A stretch of DNA of 64,000 nucleotides from Primula veris (GCA_963682055.1 OY821742.1:6719816-6783815), one strand, 5' to 3'. Shown: positions 41,128 through 53,584, counted from the stretch's first letter. Made by a program: numbers and translations. Notes: a model not told the origin generated them from the letters alone.

Positions 41128-44100
41128 ATGGAGCAACATAACAGTTATGTTAGTTACCTTGTTTTCTCAACATTTATGTTACTAATAATTTTCTCCTATC
41201 AAACCCAAGCTTATAATAAACACACAACTAGTTACAATGTAGTTAGTTTCGGTGCAAAAGGCGACGGTCACACGGACTCTTCAAAGGCGTTGCTATCCGC
41301 ATGGGACCAGGCATGTGGGTCCCAAAATGCAGCAACTATTTACGTGCCGAAAGGGAGGTATATGGTCAATAAACCGGTTATGTTTAGAGGGGAGCAATGT
41401 AAGAGTAGTGACATAACGATACGTATAGATGGTACACTTGTGGCACCGTCGGACTATAGAGTGTTGGGTAAAGGGCAGAATTGGATCGTGTTTCAACACG
41501 TGAGTGGTGTTAAGGTACTTGGTGGTACACTCGATGCTCAGGGGACCGGTTTGTGGACCTGTAAGGCCTCCGGCAAGGGCTGTCCTACTGGAGCTACGGT
41601 ACGTTTTATTTACATTTATTTATATTATTATAATTATATATAAGAAAAAAGGGAAGCAAGGATTTCATGACCACCCTTTGTTTGTTTTGGGTTTAGCTTT
41701 TCATTTTTGGATTATTTGAGAACTTTAAAACTTTATGGGAATTAGTGAGAATATGTTTTTCCGTTTTCCTCAAAGATCAAAATAATAATTTGCCATTTTA
41801 TGAAAGACACCAAAAGGAAAACGGTTACAAAGACCTTTTGACTGTTTAGGACTTCTAAAACAAACTGACTAGCTATCAAATCTTTTCATTTTTCTCTTTA
41901 TTTATTTTTAAAAAAAATCCTTCTTATATTGTTTGTTTTTACTACTATAAATTCTAGCCTATTTTCCAAAATGTTTAGTGATTTAAAATCTTTTTATTTA
42001 GTTCTGTTGTTTCAGATTGACGAACAATGGCGACAAAATAACGAGTCAAGCTTATAAAGGGATATTGTCAAGTAGTATATATATTATAAAAATTTAACTA
42101 TAAAGCATAGGAAAAGAAATAAACTTTTGTCATGAACTTTTAAAGTACGGGGACTACATACCTTTTCTGCTATCAAGAGATGAATTTTCTTTATTATTGT
42201 ATATATAGGGTTTGAAAAACTAATTTTTATAGATTTTAATTGAAATACACTTCTTCTTTTTTTATATACATTTTCATCAATCTTATCAAAATTGGAGAGT
42301 CTAGCTGTTGGGATTTCAAGTTTATGAAAATGTAATTTTTTTTATATTAATTATGGTGCTTTGTATCATTAGATTCTATTTTCGTGAAACCACCAATTAT
42401 ACGTTTAAAATAACTCGAGAAATTAACAAGAGGGTCTCAACTCCCATGTGAGAGACTTTTATTAAAATGACAAATTAACTGTAAAATATAAATGGTATTA
42501 ATGCAGTACCATATCCATGAATGCTAATTCCACTTACACGTGAGCTTTTCATATAAATGTAACATTGCATTCAATACCCCCATAAATAAATAGACAAGGC
42601 AAGACAAAGCCACAAATGACTGCAACATAGGGTTTATTTTTATTTTTATTTTAAGGGAAATGATACTGCACAATGAGGCAATGATACATGTTATCACATG
42701 TGCAAATTATTATCTAATATTGGATAACTGCTATGTTAAAATTTAATAATGTTAGAAAAGGGTAAACAAATTGGTGGTTAAAACATTTTGAAACGGTATT
42801 ACTTGCATTATAAATTTTCTTATACATTATTTTTAGAAACTTGACTGGATATTAACATGTGCCCATGTCACATGTTAGTCGAACCCTATATTAATCCCTA
42901 CTAAAATTCCTTTAATACTTTTTTTGAAAAAGTGTCAAATGTCAACTTTCTGGTTTTCCTAGCCAGTTGAATATCATTTTTTGATTACTTGTGCTCAATC
43001 AAAGAAACTAAACCACCTTGTTAATTGTTATACCTTCATGCACCTATTAGAATTTATGTTAGAAAGCTCGCTTCGAAGCTTAAAAAAGATAAAATTCTAA
43101 AAGCTTAAAAACGCTGTGCAGTAGGCGGTATGCGGGGTATGCCTATAACTTCTTTTAGTAAAATTGTTGCACGAATGTTTTACTTACACTTTATCGTTTT
43201 AAAACATTGATTAAATTACAAATACCGTGCTGCATTTTCCCCCCGAAAAGGATTGAACTTTATTTTGAATGACCGCAGACGCTGCAATTTAGCAATTCAA
43301 AGAACATATTGGTCAACGGTTTGTCGACGCTGAACAGCCAAATGTTCCATATTGTCATATATGGTTGTAATAATGTAAAGCTTCAAGCATTGAAGGTCTC
43401 AGCCCCGGGAAATAGTCCAAACACCGATGGGATTCATGTTTCTTCCTCCACGGGTGTGTCTATCCTCAACTCAAAAATTGGCACTGGAGATGACTGCATT
43501 TCAATAGGCCCTGGCAGTAGTAATTTATGGATCGAAAACATTGCATGTGGACCCGGCCACGGTATAAGGTAAGCTAAGATTATTTTATGATTTTTTTGGT
43601 TCGGAACTACTTTATTATGTTTGAGGTTATCGGAACCTTTTGGTTGCAAGTTGTAAAACACGTTACTAACCCAAGATAAAAAAAAGTAAATGAGTGGAAA
43701 AACAAGCCTTTTTTGCGTTTTTAAAGATTTAAGTCTAGCTTTTATCGAGCTATGAATCGAGTTCTTCGCTTTGAAGCGATCCTTTTAAAATAGTGATCAG
43801 AACTCAATAATAAATAGGATTAGTCTACAATTAAAAAATGTCAACTTTTGAGCCAACTTTCTAATACCATTCTAAGTAGTTCATTTAAATAATATAGATT
43901 CTGTATTGAAACTGAACGTTGACCCAATCTCAGTGTCTTTTAACCTAATATGCTTTTGTTTTGACTACTTTTTTTTTTATCAATGACTATACAGTATTGG
44001 GAGTTTGGGCAAGGACATTAACGAGTCTGGAGTAAAAAATGTGACTGTTAAGACAGTTCAGTTTACGGGTACACAGAATGGTGTGAGGATAAAAACATGG

Positions 44101-44541
44101 GGTCAACCTAGTAAAAGTTTTGTAAATCATGTTCTCTACCAACACATAACTATGGTTAATGTCGAAAATCCCGTCATCATCGACCAAAATTACTGCCCCG
44201 ACAACAAAGGTTGCCCTAATCAGGTAACATTACCAAGCAACTATTTTCCCCAAATCTATAGTTATTTTCTTTCTTTCACTTGTGTTTTGAATTAATTGTA
44301 TGGATATGAATTCTGTTTTCAGGCTTCGGGTGTAAGGATTAATGATGTTACATATAATGATATCCACGGAACTTCAGCAACACAACTTGCCGTAAACTTC
44401 GATTGCAGTAAAAAGTATCCGTGTTCAGGGATTAGATTGCAAGATGTGAATCTGAGCTATAAAAAACAAAAAGCCGAAGCTTCATGTATTAATGCTGGAG
44501 GAACTGCTTCTGGATTGATCGAACCTTCAAGCTGCTTGTAG
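41128..44541 (+). CDS. Polygalacturonase, exo-type clade likely (GH28), four exons
   Basis: Exons 41128-41598, 43279-43568, 43995-44223, 44323-44541, GT-AG and in phase, give 402 aa. The enzyme hydrolyses alpha-1,4-galacturonan in pectin of the cell wall. A hydrophobic signal peptide (about 8-28, ending SYQTQA) indicates secretion without an N-terminal propeptide. The GH28 motifs are complete: NTDG at 205-208, GDD at 227-229, GHG at 250-252 and RIK at 285-287, which include the catalytic Asp residues and His. The right-handed beta-helix segment carries [18 protein letters not shown]. The short form and the GLIEPSSCL end recall pollen-type exopolygalacturonases; tissue and exo mode are inference. 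The gene appears intact. Confidence 0.95.
41599..43278 (+). other. Long first intron of the polygalacturonase
   Basis: AT-rich, 1680 bp, donor ACG|GTACGT and acceptor GACCGCAG|ACG. No clear transposon ends or tandem units were seen inside it. Confidence 0.6.
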
Positions 44542-44962
44542 CTTACACTTATTAGTTCATATTTTCATCCACAACGGTAATTAGACATTATTTTGCTCGA
44601 GTCTGAGGTGGAATCAGGCCCATTCGGCTTGTAGCCTGGCCTTGCAAGTAGTAAACTTCCGAGCCCCCAACTTGGGTGCTATTTAAATAACATATTGGAC
44701 TTCTTTACTCGTTTCGGGTGCCAAGTTATTATCCTTTCATAGTTTCTTACTATATATTCCAATTTCCAACCGTATATGAATACTGTATCGAACCGTTGCA
44801 AAAATTTAACTGTACTTTGGATTAGCTTAGGCGTATCTCAACAAATGAGCAATTAAAACAAGAATCCAAGGATATGTATTCTTCCCTTTCACTTCTACCT
44901 CGATTCTTGGAAGTTGCATCTCTCGTCAGTCTTTATTATTCTAAATCAAGTTCACTTCTGCA

Positions 44963-46165
44963 CAGATATCAGACTATTTATAGACGTACTAAACTTAAGT
45001 TGAAAGAGAGCTTCACTCAAACAACTTTTAACACTCAAATTGCTTAATTGATCCCAAAAATAGAAGACTTTCCTAGATAAATAATCAAACATGCGTTGTA
45101 ACAACCACATTATCTGAAGAAAATAGCGACTAAACCATGTTGAAGGATTATACTGGGGAAGCACCAGATACCAGACTATTTATAGACGTACTAAACTTAA
45201 GTTGAAAGAGAGCTTCACTCAAACAACTTTTAACACTCAAATTGCTTAATTGATCCCAAAAATAGAAGACTTTCCTAGATAAATAATCAGACATGCGTTG
45301 TAACAACCACGTTATCTGAAGAAAATAGCGACTAAACCATGTTGAAGGATTATACTGGGGAAGCACCAGATACCATACTATTTATAGACGTACTAAACTT
45401 AAGTTGAAAGAGAGCTTCACTCAAACAACTTTTAACACTCAAATTGCTTAATTGATCCCAAAAATAGAAGACTTTCCTAGATAAATAATCAGACATGCGT
45501 TGTAACAACCACGTTATCTGAAGAAAATAGCGACTAAACCATGTTGAAGGATTATACTGGGGAAGCACCAGATACCAGACTATTTATAGACGTACTAAAC
45601 TTAAGTTGAAAGAGAGCTTCACTCAAACAACTTTTAACACTCAAATTGCTTAATTGATCCCAAAAATAGAAGACTTTCCTAGATAAATAATCAAACATGC
45701 GTTGTAACAACCACGTTATCTGAAGAAAATAGCGACTAAACCATGTTGAAGGATTATACTGGGGAAGCACCAGATACCAGACTATTTATAGACGTACTAA
45801 ACTTAAGTTGAAAGAGAGCTTCACTCAAACAACTTTTAACACTCAAATTGCTTAATTGATCCCAAAAATAGAAGACTTTCCTAGATAAATAATCAAACAT
45901 GCGTTGTAACAACCACATTATCTGAAGAAAATAGCGACTAAACCATGTTGAAGGATTATACTGGGGAAGCACCAGATACCAGACTATTTATAGACCTACT
46001 AAACTTAAGTTGAAAGAGAGCTTCACTCAAACAACTTTTAACACTCAAATTGCTTAATTGATCCCAAAAATAGAAGACTTTCCTAGATAAATAATCAGAC
46101 ATGCGTTGTAACAACCACATTATCTGAAAAAAATAGCGACTAAACTATGTTGAAGGATTATACTG
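44963..46165. repeat. 202-bp tandem array, six copies
   Basis: Units start at 44963, 45165, 45367, 45569, 45771 and 45973; the last is about 193 bp. Copies differ at only a few bases. Each contains a minus-strand open frame of about 67-72 codons that starts LPQYNPSTWF. 202 is not a multiple of 3, so the frames do not fuse. The frames look incidental. The array lies between the polygalacturonase and SLOG genes. Confidence 0.97.
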
Positions 46166-46358
46166 CAATGATATCGATACTAGTTCTCATTTGCTAAGAA
46201 TATGATCAAGCCAAAACATCTCCTCATGAGATTAATTCCTTCATTAGCATTCAAATTTTGAATAAATAATGACAGTATATGTATGCTCCACCAAATTTAC
46301 AAACAAAATAATGTTTCTACCTTTTTCCACGTACAATAATGATATTGGCATTTCGTTA

Positions 46359-49300
46359 CTAGTCTAGATAAAAGAGTGTTACTATCTTGCGAAGATTTTT
46401 AGCTTCTTGGCATGTCTCCATAAGCAATCGGCTATCATGGAAGGCAAAGCAAATTACTTGCTGAACATGAGAGATGATGTCCATATTACAGAGCCTGCAA
46501 TTTCATAATAATATATAGTTTGAATTGCTTCAGGTAAACACATTTGATGGACTGCAGCGACTGCTTTTTTTTCTTTCTTTTTTTCATTTGTTTTTTTTTC
46601 CAGATTGTGACAAATTCTAACAAACTTGTATCACAATCACGCAGTCAAAAGTAACACCTTAAGGTCCATAACAGCCCTTAAAAAATGCAGAATCATTAGT
46701 TTATAGATGAGCTTTGTTCAAACAAATGAGCAGAATTTCTTTTTTTCATTTGTTTTTTTTTTTTCAAATTGTGACAAATTCTAACAAACTTGTATCACAA
46801 TCACGCAGTCAAAAGTAACACCTTAAGATCCATAACAGCCCTTAAAAAAATACAGAATCATCAATTTATAGATAGAGCTTTTTTTCAAACAAATGAGCAG
46901 AGAGATAGCTAAATAGAGCTTGACAGCTAAGCTTACAAACCTGCTCGCTTCTAGTAAAGGCAGATGATCATTATGAGGCTTCTCTATTACGTTCTTAACC
47001 TGCGACCATTAAAAATTTTAGAAAAAGAAATTTAAACATATAAGTATATAAGTATATTACTAGTGGTGCATGAATATGCTAGACACTCTTTTCACGGACA
47101 AGGAGATTATAGTTTATTTAATTCAAAAGTAATGGAAAACCTTCACAATGAATGAGGAAAGACTAGTTACTAATGCTTTCCAACCACCACACCAATAAAG
47201 ATTGAGGTCCGGAATGAGTTTACTAATGTTTGTCGACTGAATCGATTTTAATTTAGAGAAGTTATAAAAAGGTGACTTTTGTCCTTTCAATTGAAATTCT
47301 CATCTCTGTAAGTGAAAATATCCAAAATAGAACTTTTTGGAAAACATATAATATATTACTGGCAAACGAAATCGTGGTCAAAATCATTTACTTTTGTAAA
47401 TCCGGTAATAGAATTTATAGAACCAAAATGATCGTTCCAACACACAGGATAAGAAACATATCACTATGTAATGTAAGCACAAAAATCTTACTTTGGCAAG
47501 TAATTCCTGGCTCTCAGGAGGTTGCTTTTCCAGACTTTGAGGCAATATCACTGTAAGAAACTCTGGTTTCTCTGCTCTCAGAGCACCTCTTATAACAGCT
47601 GCATTAGTCCCGGATGCACCCGAAGTAAAAATATGATTTTTCTGTTACCCAACATAAAAAGAAGGAGAAAAGTGAGGAGACTTAAAAAACAAAGAATATA
47701 GGGCACACAATATGTCGCAAGGTGAGATGCAGCAGGACTACAGTCTTGGACTCTTGATGCTTTTGTTTATTAAAATTTCTGAACGTTATACCAAAAACAA
47801 GTGAAGAAAGGCTTCAAATAACTTTCATGGGAGCAGTTCTAATCAATGTCAACTTGGTTAATTTTATTACTTAAGATGATTCCAGACTAACTGAAAGACC
47901 TTGCTGGCAAAAAGAGGAACAGACAAAGAAAAGCAAATGAACAAGGCCAAAAATCAGTCTGTCTCCTTAAACAGAAAAGAAGTTGTTAAAAGCAAGTACC
48001 GTGATGACCATTGCATAACTAAGAATCTCAATAAGTTCTTGATGCATGAATCCCATATTTCGTGTGCCGAAAAACCCAATATTTCTAGGGCCTTGTTGCT
48101 GGATTGCAAGCAACTCCTGAGAATAAATAGAAGATAGAAACTTCATAATTAATTCTATCTACAATTATATTTACGTTGCTTGCAAAATGTAGCCAGCCGA
48201 TTGTTTGATTACATTTGAACAATTCAAGTGTATATTCTTATTCTCATTTCGTCTACTGAAAATGGAGCTTTAAGGGCAACCATGGTTCTCATGATATTCT
48301 GTTTTGCATAACAATTAACACAAATGTAGGGCGTCTATGAAACAATTTGTAAATTCAAAACTAAGGGGCTTTTACAAAAAATTCTCAAGTGCTATACAAA
48401 CCAAGCACCAAAAGCATGTGAAATTTCTCCCTGAAAATCTGTACAGTTTTGAGAACATAGAGGGGATTAGGGAAGAAAAGGCGAAAAGTTAGATTGTCAC
48501 AGCAGAAGGCCCTCCAATCCATCTATGTAATGCTGTACTTAACTGTTGCCACCACAAACTTTTGCAAGAAAACAAGACTAAAAGTTCCAAAGCACTTGCG
48601 AAGATAACACTACCTGTAGATAATCCACATCTGGTGAAGGTTGATATTCTGATACCAAAACATCTCCTGATCCTTTTACCAAAGTTTGAGCCTGTGTAGG
48701 AATCTGAGTGGTGACTTCTTCATCTGAACCGTACATATCCACCCTCATTCCGATGGTACCACCCTCACTTTCGGTATTCTCATTTCTAGTTGTACATCTA
48801 TAAAGCCACTACACGACAAAAAATAAATAGCAGATGCCCCTGGCAGTTAATGATCAGCGAGAACCAACAGAGAAAACAAAAAAAATATAGAAGTTATAAC
48901 TGGATAAGGATAAGGAGAAATTAGTAACTAGTGAATACCAAAACATCCAATTATAACGATTTCTTGGTAGCTTTCTGCTATGGGTCTTGAATAACTAGTG
49001 AAGAAATTAATTACTCCTTGCCTTAATTTCATAATCAGTAAATCAAATTTGTGATTGGACATCTAATAAAGTATTGAAATGTCTCGGGGCGATACTACCC
49101 GTAAATATCTTGTTTGTTCTCGTACACAGTGAACTATTTGTTTTGATAATTTTCTCAGACAAATATTGTCTCTGTAGTCTAAATTAACATTCTGAAGTGC
49201 CTTCCCTAATTCTATAAACCTAAGGGTTCTCAATTGCTCACTGTAACCCACAGCCATTAGCACATACCTTCTACTTGAGGCCCGCCGAACAAGAGAGGAG

Positions 49301-51685
49301 TAACAAACTTTTTAAGCTTGAAACCGTGTATGAGCTTATGCTGTTGTATTTAAAACCTCAGAGTTTCCTATGCCTAGACCCCCTTAAGTTATAAATGACA
49401 AGCCTTAACTTAAGTTTATGAAGACTCTTACGAAATATACACATCCCGTGAGTGTCTAAAAGTAGTGTTGCTTACCATTGTAGCAAAGGTTTCTCAAGAC
49501 TTCAAGTTAGTCTATGACGTATGACAAGTGTTTTCTTAGAAATCGTTTGAATTTACATACAAACTTTCGAATCAGTAATGAACAAGTTGAAATGTTTTAT
49601 TCAACCGGTAAAAAACACTGTGTTTTGCTAAACACGTATACTGGATTCCAACGGAAACCCTATGGAGATACAGCCAAGATTATACTATCAAATTCTAATT
49701 AAAACAAAGAAAAATGAGAAATGATCTACCTCCAACAAATCTTGCCACCTAAACTCAAAAGTCAATAATTTTCTAAGGACACAGACTTTTAGACTTAGAT
49801 ACAAGGATACTCAGAGTGAATATGTAATGAAAAAATAAATGTCTCCACAGAACAAACAACAAATTTTGAGTTTGTTTGAGTTTACTTGCTTGATTTGGCA
49901 GTCTATCCATTTTGTCAAATGGATATCTACCTACAACCTGCCAAATCAAATAAGCAGAGATATTAAATCTCTATAGGTTCAAAGAAATATTGCAACTTGG
50001 CAGGCTATCGAAGGATCTACTACACCTTTTAACTAAGAGTGAGATTAAATTAAACTTTTAAGCTAATTAATCAAATGCAGTCTATATTTCTTATAAATCA
50101 GAGGTTAAAAGCTTCATCTAAGCAAACCCAAAGCAGCTAAAAGAGAAAACACAACAACTCATAAGAAAAGGTGTCAACAGGTAAATACCATTTTGCCAAT
50201 TTAATACTAGTAAGTAGATATTAAAAACAATAGGGCTACATTTGATTTCAAAGAAACCTTGGAACTTGGCAAGCTATTGAAAGATCTACTTATAATGTTC
50301 TAAAAGGCGCAAGGCGTGTTTTAGGAGGCGATAGGTCGCCTAGCGTCTAAATCTGCTTAGTCACCTCCTAATTGAATAATCCCGCCTAATCAACTAGGCA
50401 CCTAGGCTCCGCCTTCCACCTAGGCTCCCCCACATTTCCGCCTAGACTCGCCATTTAGAACACTTTACACCCTTTAAGTAAGTGTGAGATTAAATTAAAC
50501 TTTTAAGATACTTAATGAAATGCAGTCTAGATTACTCATAAATCAGAGGTTAAAAAGCCACATCCAAGCAAACCCAAAACAGCTAAATAAGAAAACAGAT
50601 TAACTCACAAGAAATGATGTCAACATGTAATTACCATTTTGACAATTTGAAACAAGTAGGTATACACGAAAAAACAGAAAAAGGAAAAGGAAAAAGGGTA
50701 ACTTTTGATTTTTAAGAAAGATCGGAACTTGGCAAGCTATTGAAGGATCAACTTATAATGTTCTAAAAGGCGCAACACGAGTTCTACGAGGAAATTGGTC
50801 GCCTAGCGCCTAATTGATTAATCCAGCCTGATCCACTAGGCGCCTAGGCTCCACCTACCGCCTAGGCTTGCCTTTTAGACCACTTTACACCCTCTTAAGT
50901 AATTGTGAGATTAAATTAAATTTTTAAGCTACCTAATGAAATGCAGTCTAGATTACTCATAAATCAGCAGCTAAAAACTACATACAGGCAAAACCCAAAA
51001 CAGCTAAAAAATCAAACAGAATAACTCAAAAGAAAAGATGTCATCATGTAAATACCATTTTGCCAATTTAATACAAGTAGATTTTGATACAAGTAGATTT
51101 TGATACAAGTAGATATTAAAAAAAAGAAAACTACCTTTTGATTTCTAAGAAAGATTGGAACTTGGCAAGCTATTAAAGAATCTACTTATAATCTTCTAAA
51201 AGGCGCAACGCGAGTTCTAGGAGGAAATAGGCCGCCTAGCACCTAATATCACCTAATTCCACTTAATCACCTCCTAATCACTAAATTCCGCTTAATCCAC
51301 TAGGCTCCTAAGCTCCGCCTAATTCCCACCTAAGCCGTGTGAGATTGAATAAAACTTTTAAGTTACTTAATGAAACGTAGTCTGGATTACTCATAAATCA
51401 GCAGCTAAAAGCTAAGCAAACCCAAAACAGCTAAAAAAAACAAAACTCACAAGAAAAGATGTCAACATATAAATACTATTTTGCCAATTTAACACAAGTA
51501 GGTAGATATATGAAAGAAAACAAAAAAAAAAAAAAAAAGGATAAAGAAAAAAGGGTTACCTTTGATTTGAAAAAAAGATTGGAAGTTGGAAAGGTAAGAA
51601 AGGATCTATTAATACCCTTTAAATAATTATGAGATAATAATAATGGAGAAGGAAGAGAAAGCCTCACAGAGGCTGTAGTCATCAT
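46359..51685 (-). CDS. SLOG/DprA-like plastid-type protein, six exons, function unknown
   Basis: Exons in transcript order: 51560-51685, 48614-48808, 48000-48116, 47492-47641, 46941-46999, 46359-46494. Phases agree and yield 260 aa. The first ~42 residues (MMTTASVRLSLPSPLLLSHN...) are Ser/Leu-rich with few acids, like a chloroplast transit peptide. Exon 2 carries the conserved MRVDMYGSDEE, and PDVDYLQELLAIQQQGPRNI runs into exon 3. A Rossmann-type GFFGTRNMG (121-129) is followed by IFTSGASGTNAAVIRGALRA (150-169), the nucleotide/nucleic-acid binding signature of the SLOG/DprA superfamily. It ends KIVTLFYLD. Plant homologues are often labelled 'DNA recombination-mediator protein A', but I know of no demonstrated activity. 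The exon 1-2 junction is the least certain because intron 1 is full of duplicated exon 1 copies. ATG at 51682 is an alternative start. Confidence 0.88.
46574..46905. repeat. 164-bp tandem duplication in SLOG gene intron 5
   Basis: Two copies (about 46574-46737 and 46738-46905) share TTGTGACAAATTCTAAC and CACGCAGTCAAAAGTAACAC with few differences. They do not include an exon edge. Confidence 0.8.
50295..50464 (+). mobile_element. GCCTAGG-rich inverted-repeat element, copy B
   Basis: The left end ATGTTCTAAAAGGCG and inverted right end AGTGTTCTAAATGGCG form terminal inverted repeats around a 170-bp GC-rich body with many GCCTAGG motifs. The unit near 50000 lacks the insert at the same position and so serves as an empty site. 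Confidence 0.65.
50758..50884 (+). mobile_element. GCCTAGG-rich inverted-repeat element, copy C
   Basis: A shorter relative (127 bp) with ends ATGTTCTAAAAGGCGCAA and inverted AGTGGTCTAAAAGGCAAG. The body contains GGCGCCTAGGC. Confidence 0.65.
51190..51338 (+). mobile_element. GCCTAGG-rich inverted-repeat element, copy D, right end truncated
   Basis: Starts ATCTTCTAAAAGGCGCAACG and contains the same GC-rich phrases. The right terminal repeat is missing before GTGTGAGATTGAAT. Confidence 0.6.
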
Positions 51686-51687
51686 CC

Positions 51688-51870
51688 TCTCTCTCTCTCT
51701 ATATATATATATATCTATCTCTATATCTATGTATGTATGTATGTATTATTTAAATAAAATCTGAAACTGGTTTTAATTTTAAGAATAATAATAATGATAC
51801 TACAAGTAAAAGTGTTGTGTGTGTGAGAGAGAGTGTGTTTTTGTCTGTGTGTGTGCGTGTGGACTGAGGA
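51688..51870. repeat. Microsatellite tracts (CT)n, (AT)n, (ATCT)n, (TATG)n, (GT)n
   Basis: Simple repeats lie immediately upstream of the SLOG gene start, ending with a GT-rich stretch at about 51815-51865. They probably lie in its 5' UTR or core promoter. Confidence 0.8.
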
Positions 51871-51889
51871 AACTGGTGATTTTGGTTTT

Positions 51890-53285
51890 GGATGTTTGAA
51901 ATTAAAGTATTATTATAATAATTGAATAAACTTGGAAAAAAAATGTATCTTTTCTTTACAACCTTTTTTAACCACCCTTTTTCATTTTTTTATTTATTTA
52001 AAGCAAATCTTTTCTAACAAAACAATAATATACTTTCTACAAAAGGTTTAACTGTATAGAAAACTGTAGATTTGGTTGGATGTTGAAATTAAAAAATATT
52101 AGAATAATTGAATAAACTTCAAAAAAATGTATCTTTTCTTCAATTCCCTTTTTTAACCATCCTTTTTCATTTTTTTTTTTATATTTAAAGCAAATCTTTT
52201 CTAACAAAACCATTTATTTATTAATAGTACTTTCTACAAAAGATTTAACTATACAATAATCATTTTCCAATTTGTTTAGAAACTGTAGATTTGGTTGGAT
52301 GTTGAAATTAAAATATTAGAATAATTGAATAAACTTAAAAAAAAAAAAGGTATCTTTTCTTCAAAACCTTTTTTAACCACCCTTTTCATTTATTTTTTTA
52401 TTTAAAGCAAATATTTTCTAACAAAACCATTTATTGACAGAGACCAAACACTTTAACCAAAGCTTGTTACTAGCATTATTATATTCTAGGAATAATGTTG
52501 GGTCTCCCGGTATCGAAGGAAATGTTATATGAACATCAATTTAGAGATTAATTTATATATATTTTTTTTTAAAATGGTTTAAATCAAAATTTGATTAATG
52601 CAAATCTCCACAGTTTCACGACGGGAACACAAATACGCGTCTCGCCTTTTTTTTCCCGAGATGTATAATGATATGTTTTGAAAATTACGGTAAAATTTAA
52701 AAATTCAAAGCATGTCATTATTCATCTCGAAAAAAAAAACAATACGCATATTTGTGTTCCCGTTGTGAAACCATGGAGATTTGCATTAATTAAATTTTAA
52801 TTTGAAACGTTTTTGTAAAAAAAATGTACAAGTTGACGTTGATGTAATCTCCACGTTATATAATTATGATAGTACTTTCTACAGAAGATTTAACTATACA
52901 ATAATCATTTTCCAATCTGTATAAAAACTGTACATTAGGTTGGATGTTGAAATTAAAAATTAGAATAAACTTGAAAAAATGTATCTTTTCTTCAAAACCT
53001 TTTTTCCACCTTTAATATTTTCTTTAGGGCAAATCTTTTCTATCAGAACCATTTATGATTTACTTTCTTCAAAAGGTTTTACTAAATAAGTAATCATTTT
53101 GGATGTTGAAATAAAAATTAGAATAAATGGAAGAAAGGTATATTTTCTTCAAATCCCTTTTTTCCACTCTTTTTCATTTTACTTAAAGCAAATCTTTTTT
53201 TAACAAAACCATAATATACTTTCTACAAAAGGTTTAACTATAGAATAATGAGTATCCAATTTGTATAGTACTTGATGGAGGTGAA
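51890..53285. repeat. ~160-220-bp tandem repeat, five diverged copies
   Basis: Units starting GGATGTT(T)GAAAT occur at 51890, 52078, 52297, 52942 and 53101. They share GTATCTTTTCTTCAAAACC, AAAGCAAATCTTTTCTAACA and CTTTCTACAAAAGGTTTAAC. The third unit is interrupted by inserted DNA of about 430 bp that includes a long palindrome. Confidence 0.75.
52566..52820. mobile_element. Foldback element with ~115-bp inverted arms
   Basis: The left arm (about 52566-52682) and right arm (about 52703-52820) are inverted copies sharing TTAATGCAAATCTCCA, CGGGAACACAAATA and CGAGATG(A/T)ATAATGA, with a loop of roughly 20 nt. No coding. It sits inside the tandem repeat region. Confidence 0.8.
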
Positions 53286-53584
53286 GTTCTTCAACATTAC
53301 GCAAAGTGATTTCTTAAGAAATTATCTAACTTGATTGACATAGTCAAATGACTCAAATGTACAATATTTTTATTTGGAATGATTAATCGCCGACGAACCA
53401 TCGTATCGTGGATGTTGAAATGTATATATATTACGGTCAATTAGTATATTAAATCACATGTCTGATATGAAACGTATAATAAAAAAAATGCAACTATATA
53501 GTAGTATATTTGTTCATACTTTGTATGAACTATGAAGTATTAATGACGGTGATCATAAAGATACGGTCTTTATGTATATATATG

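Larger units (their letters stand above)
49980..51650 (-). repeat. About four tandem copies of exon 1 end plus intron start in SLOG intron 1
   Basis: Each unit, read on the minus strand, has TCTCA(T/C)AATTA(T/C)TTAA, then (T)AGATCCTT, CCAA(C/G)TTCCAATCTT, AAATCAAA and a donor-like GTAAC/GTAG, then GGCAAAATGGTATTTACATG, AGCTGTTTTGGGTTTGC and TGATTTATGAGTAATC. The real exon edge is at 51560. Relic edges lie near 51134, 50704 and 50243, and a further partial unit near 50000. Units are about 270-450 bp; the longer ones contain a GCCTAGG element. Confidence 0.8.

Noticed and set aside
44952..45972. Five near-identical minus-strand frames of about 72 codons
   Set aside because: Consequences of the 202-bp tandem array; no signal, domain or splice logic.
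44963..46165. CRISPR-like array
   Set aside because: Units are contiguous 202-bp repeats without short repeats and unique spacers, in a plant genome.
51698..51730. TATA box of the SLOG gene in the (AT)n tract
   Set aside because: It lies only 13-45 bp before the ATG, too close for a normal leader; more likely a microsatellite.
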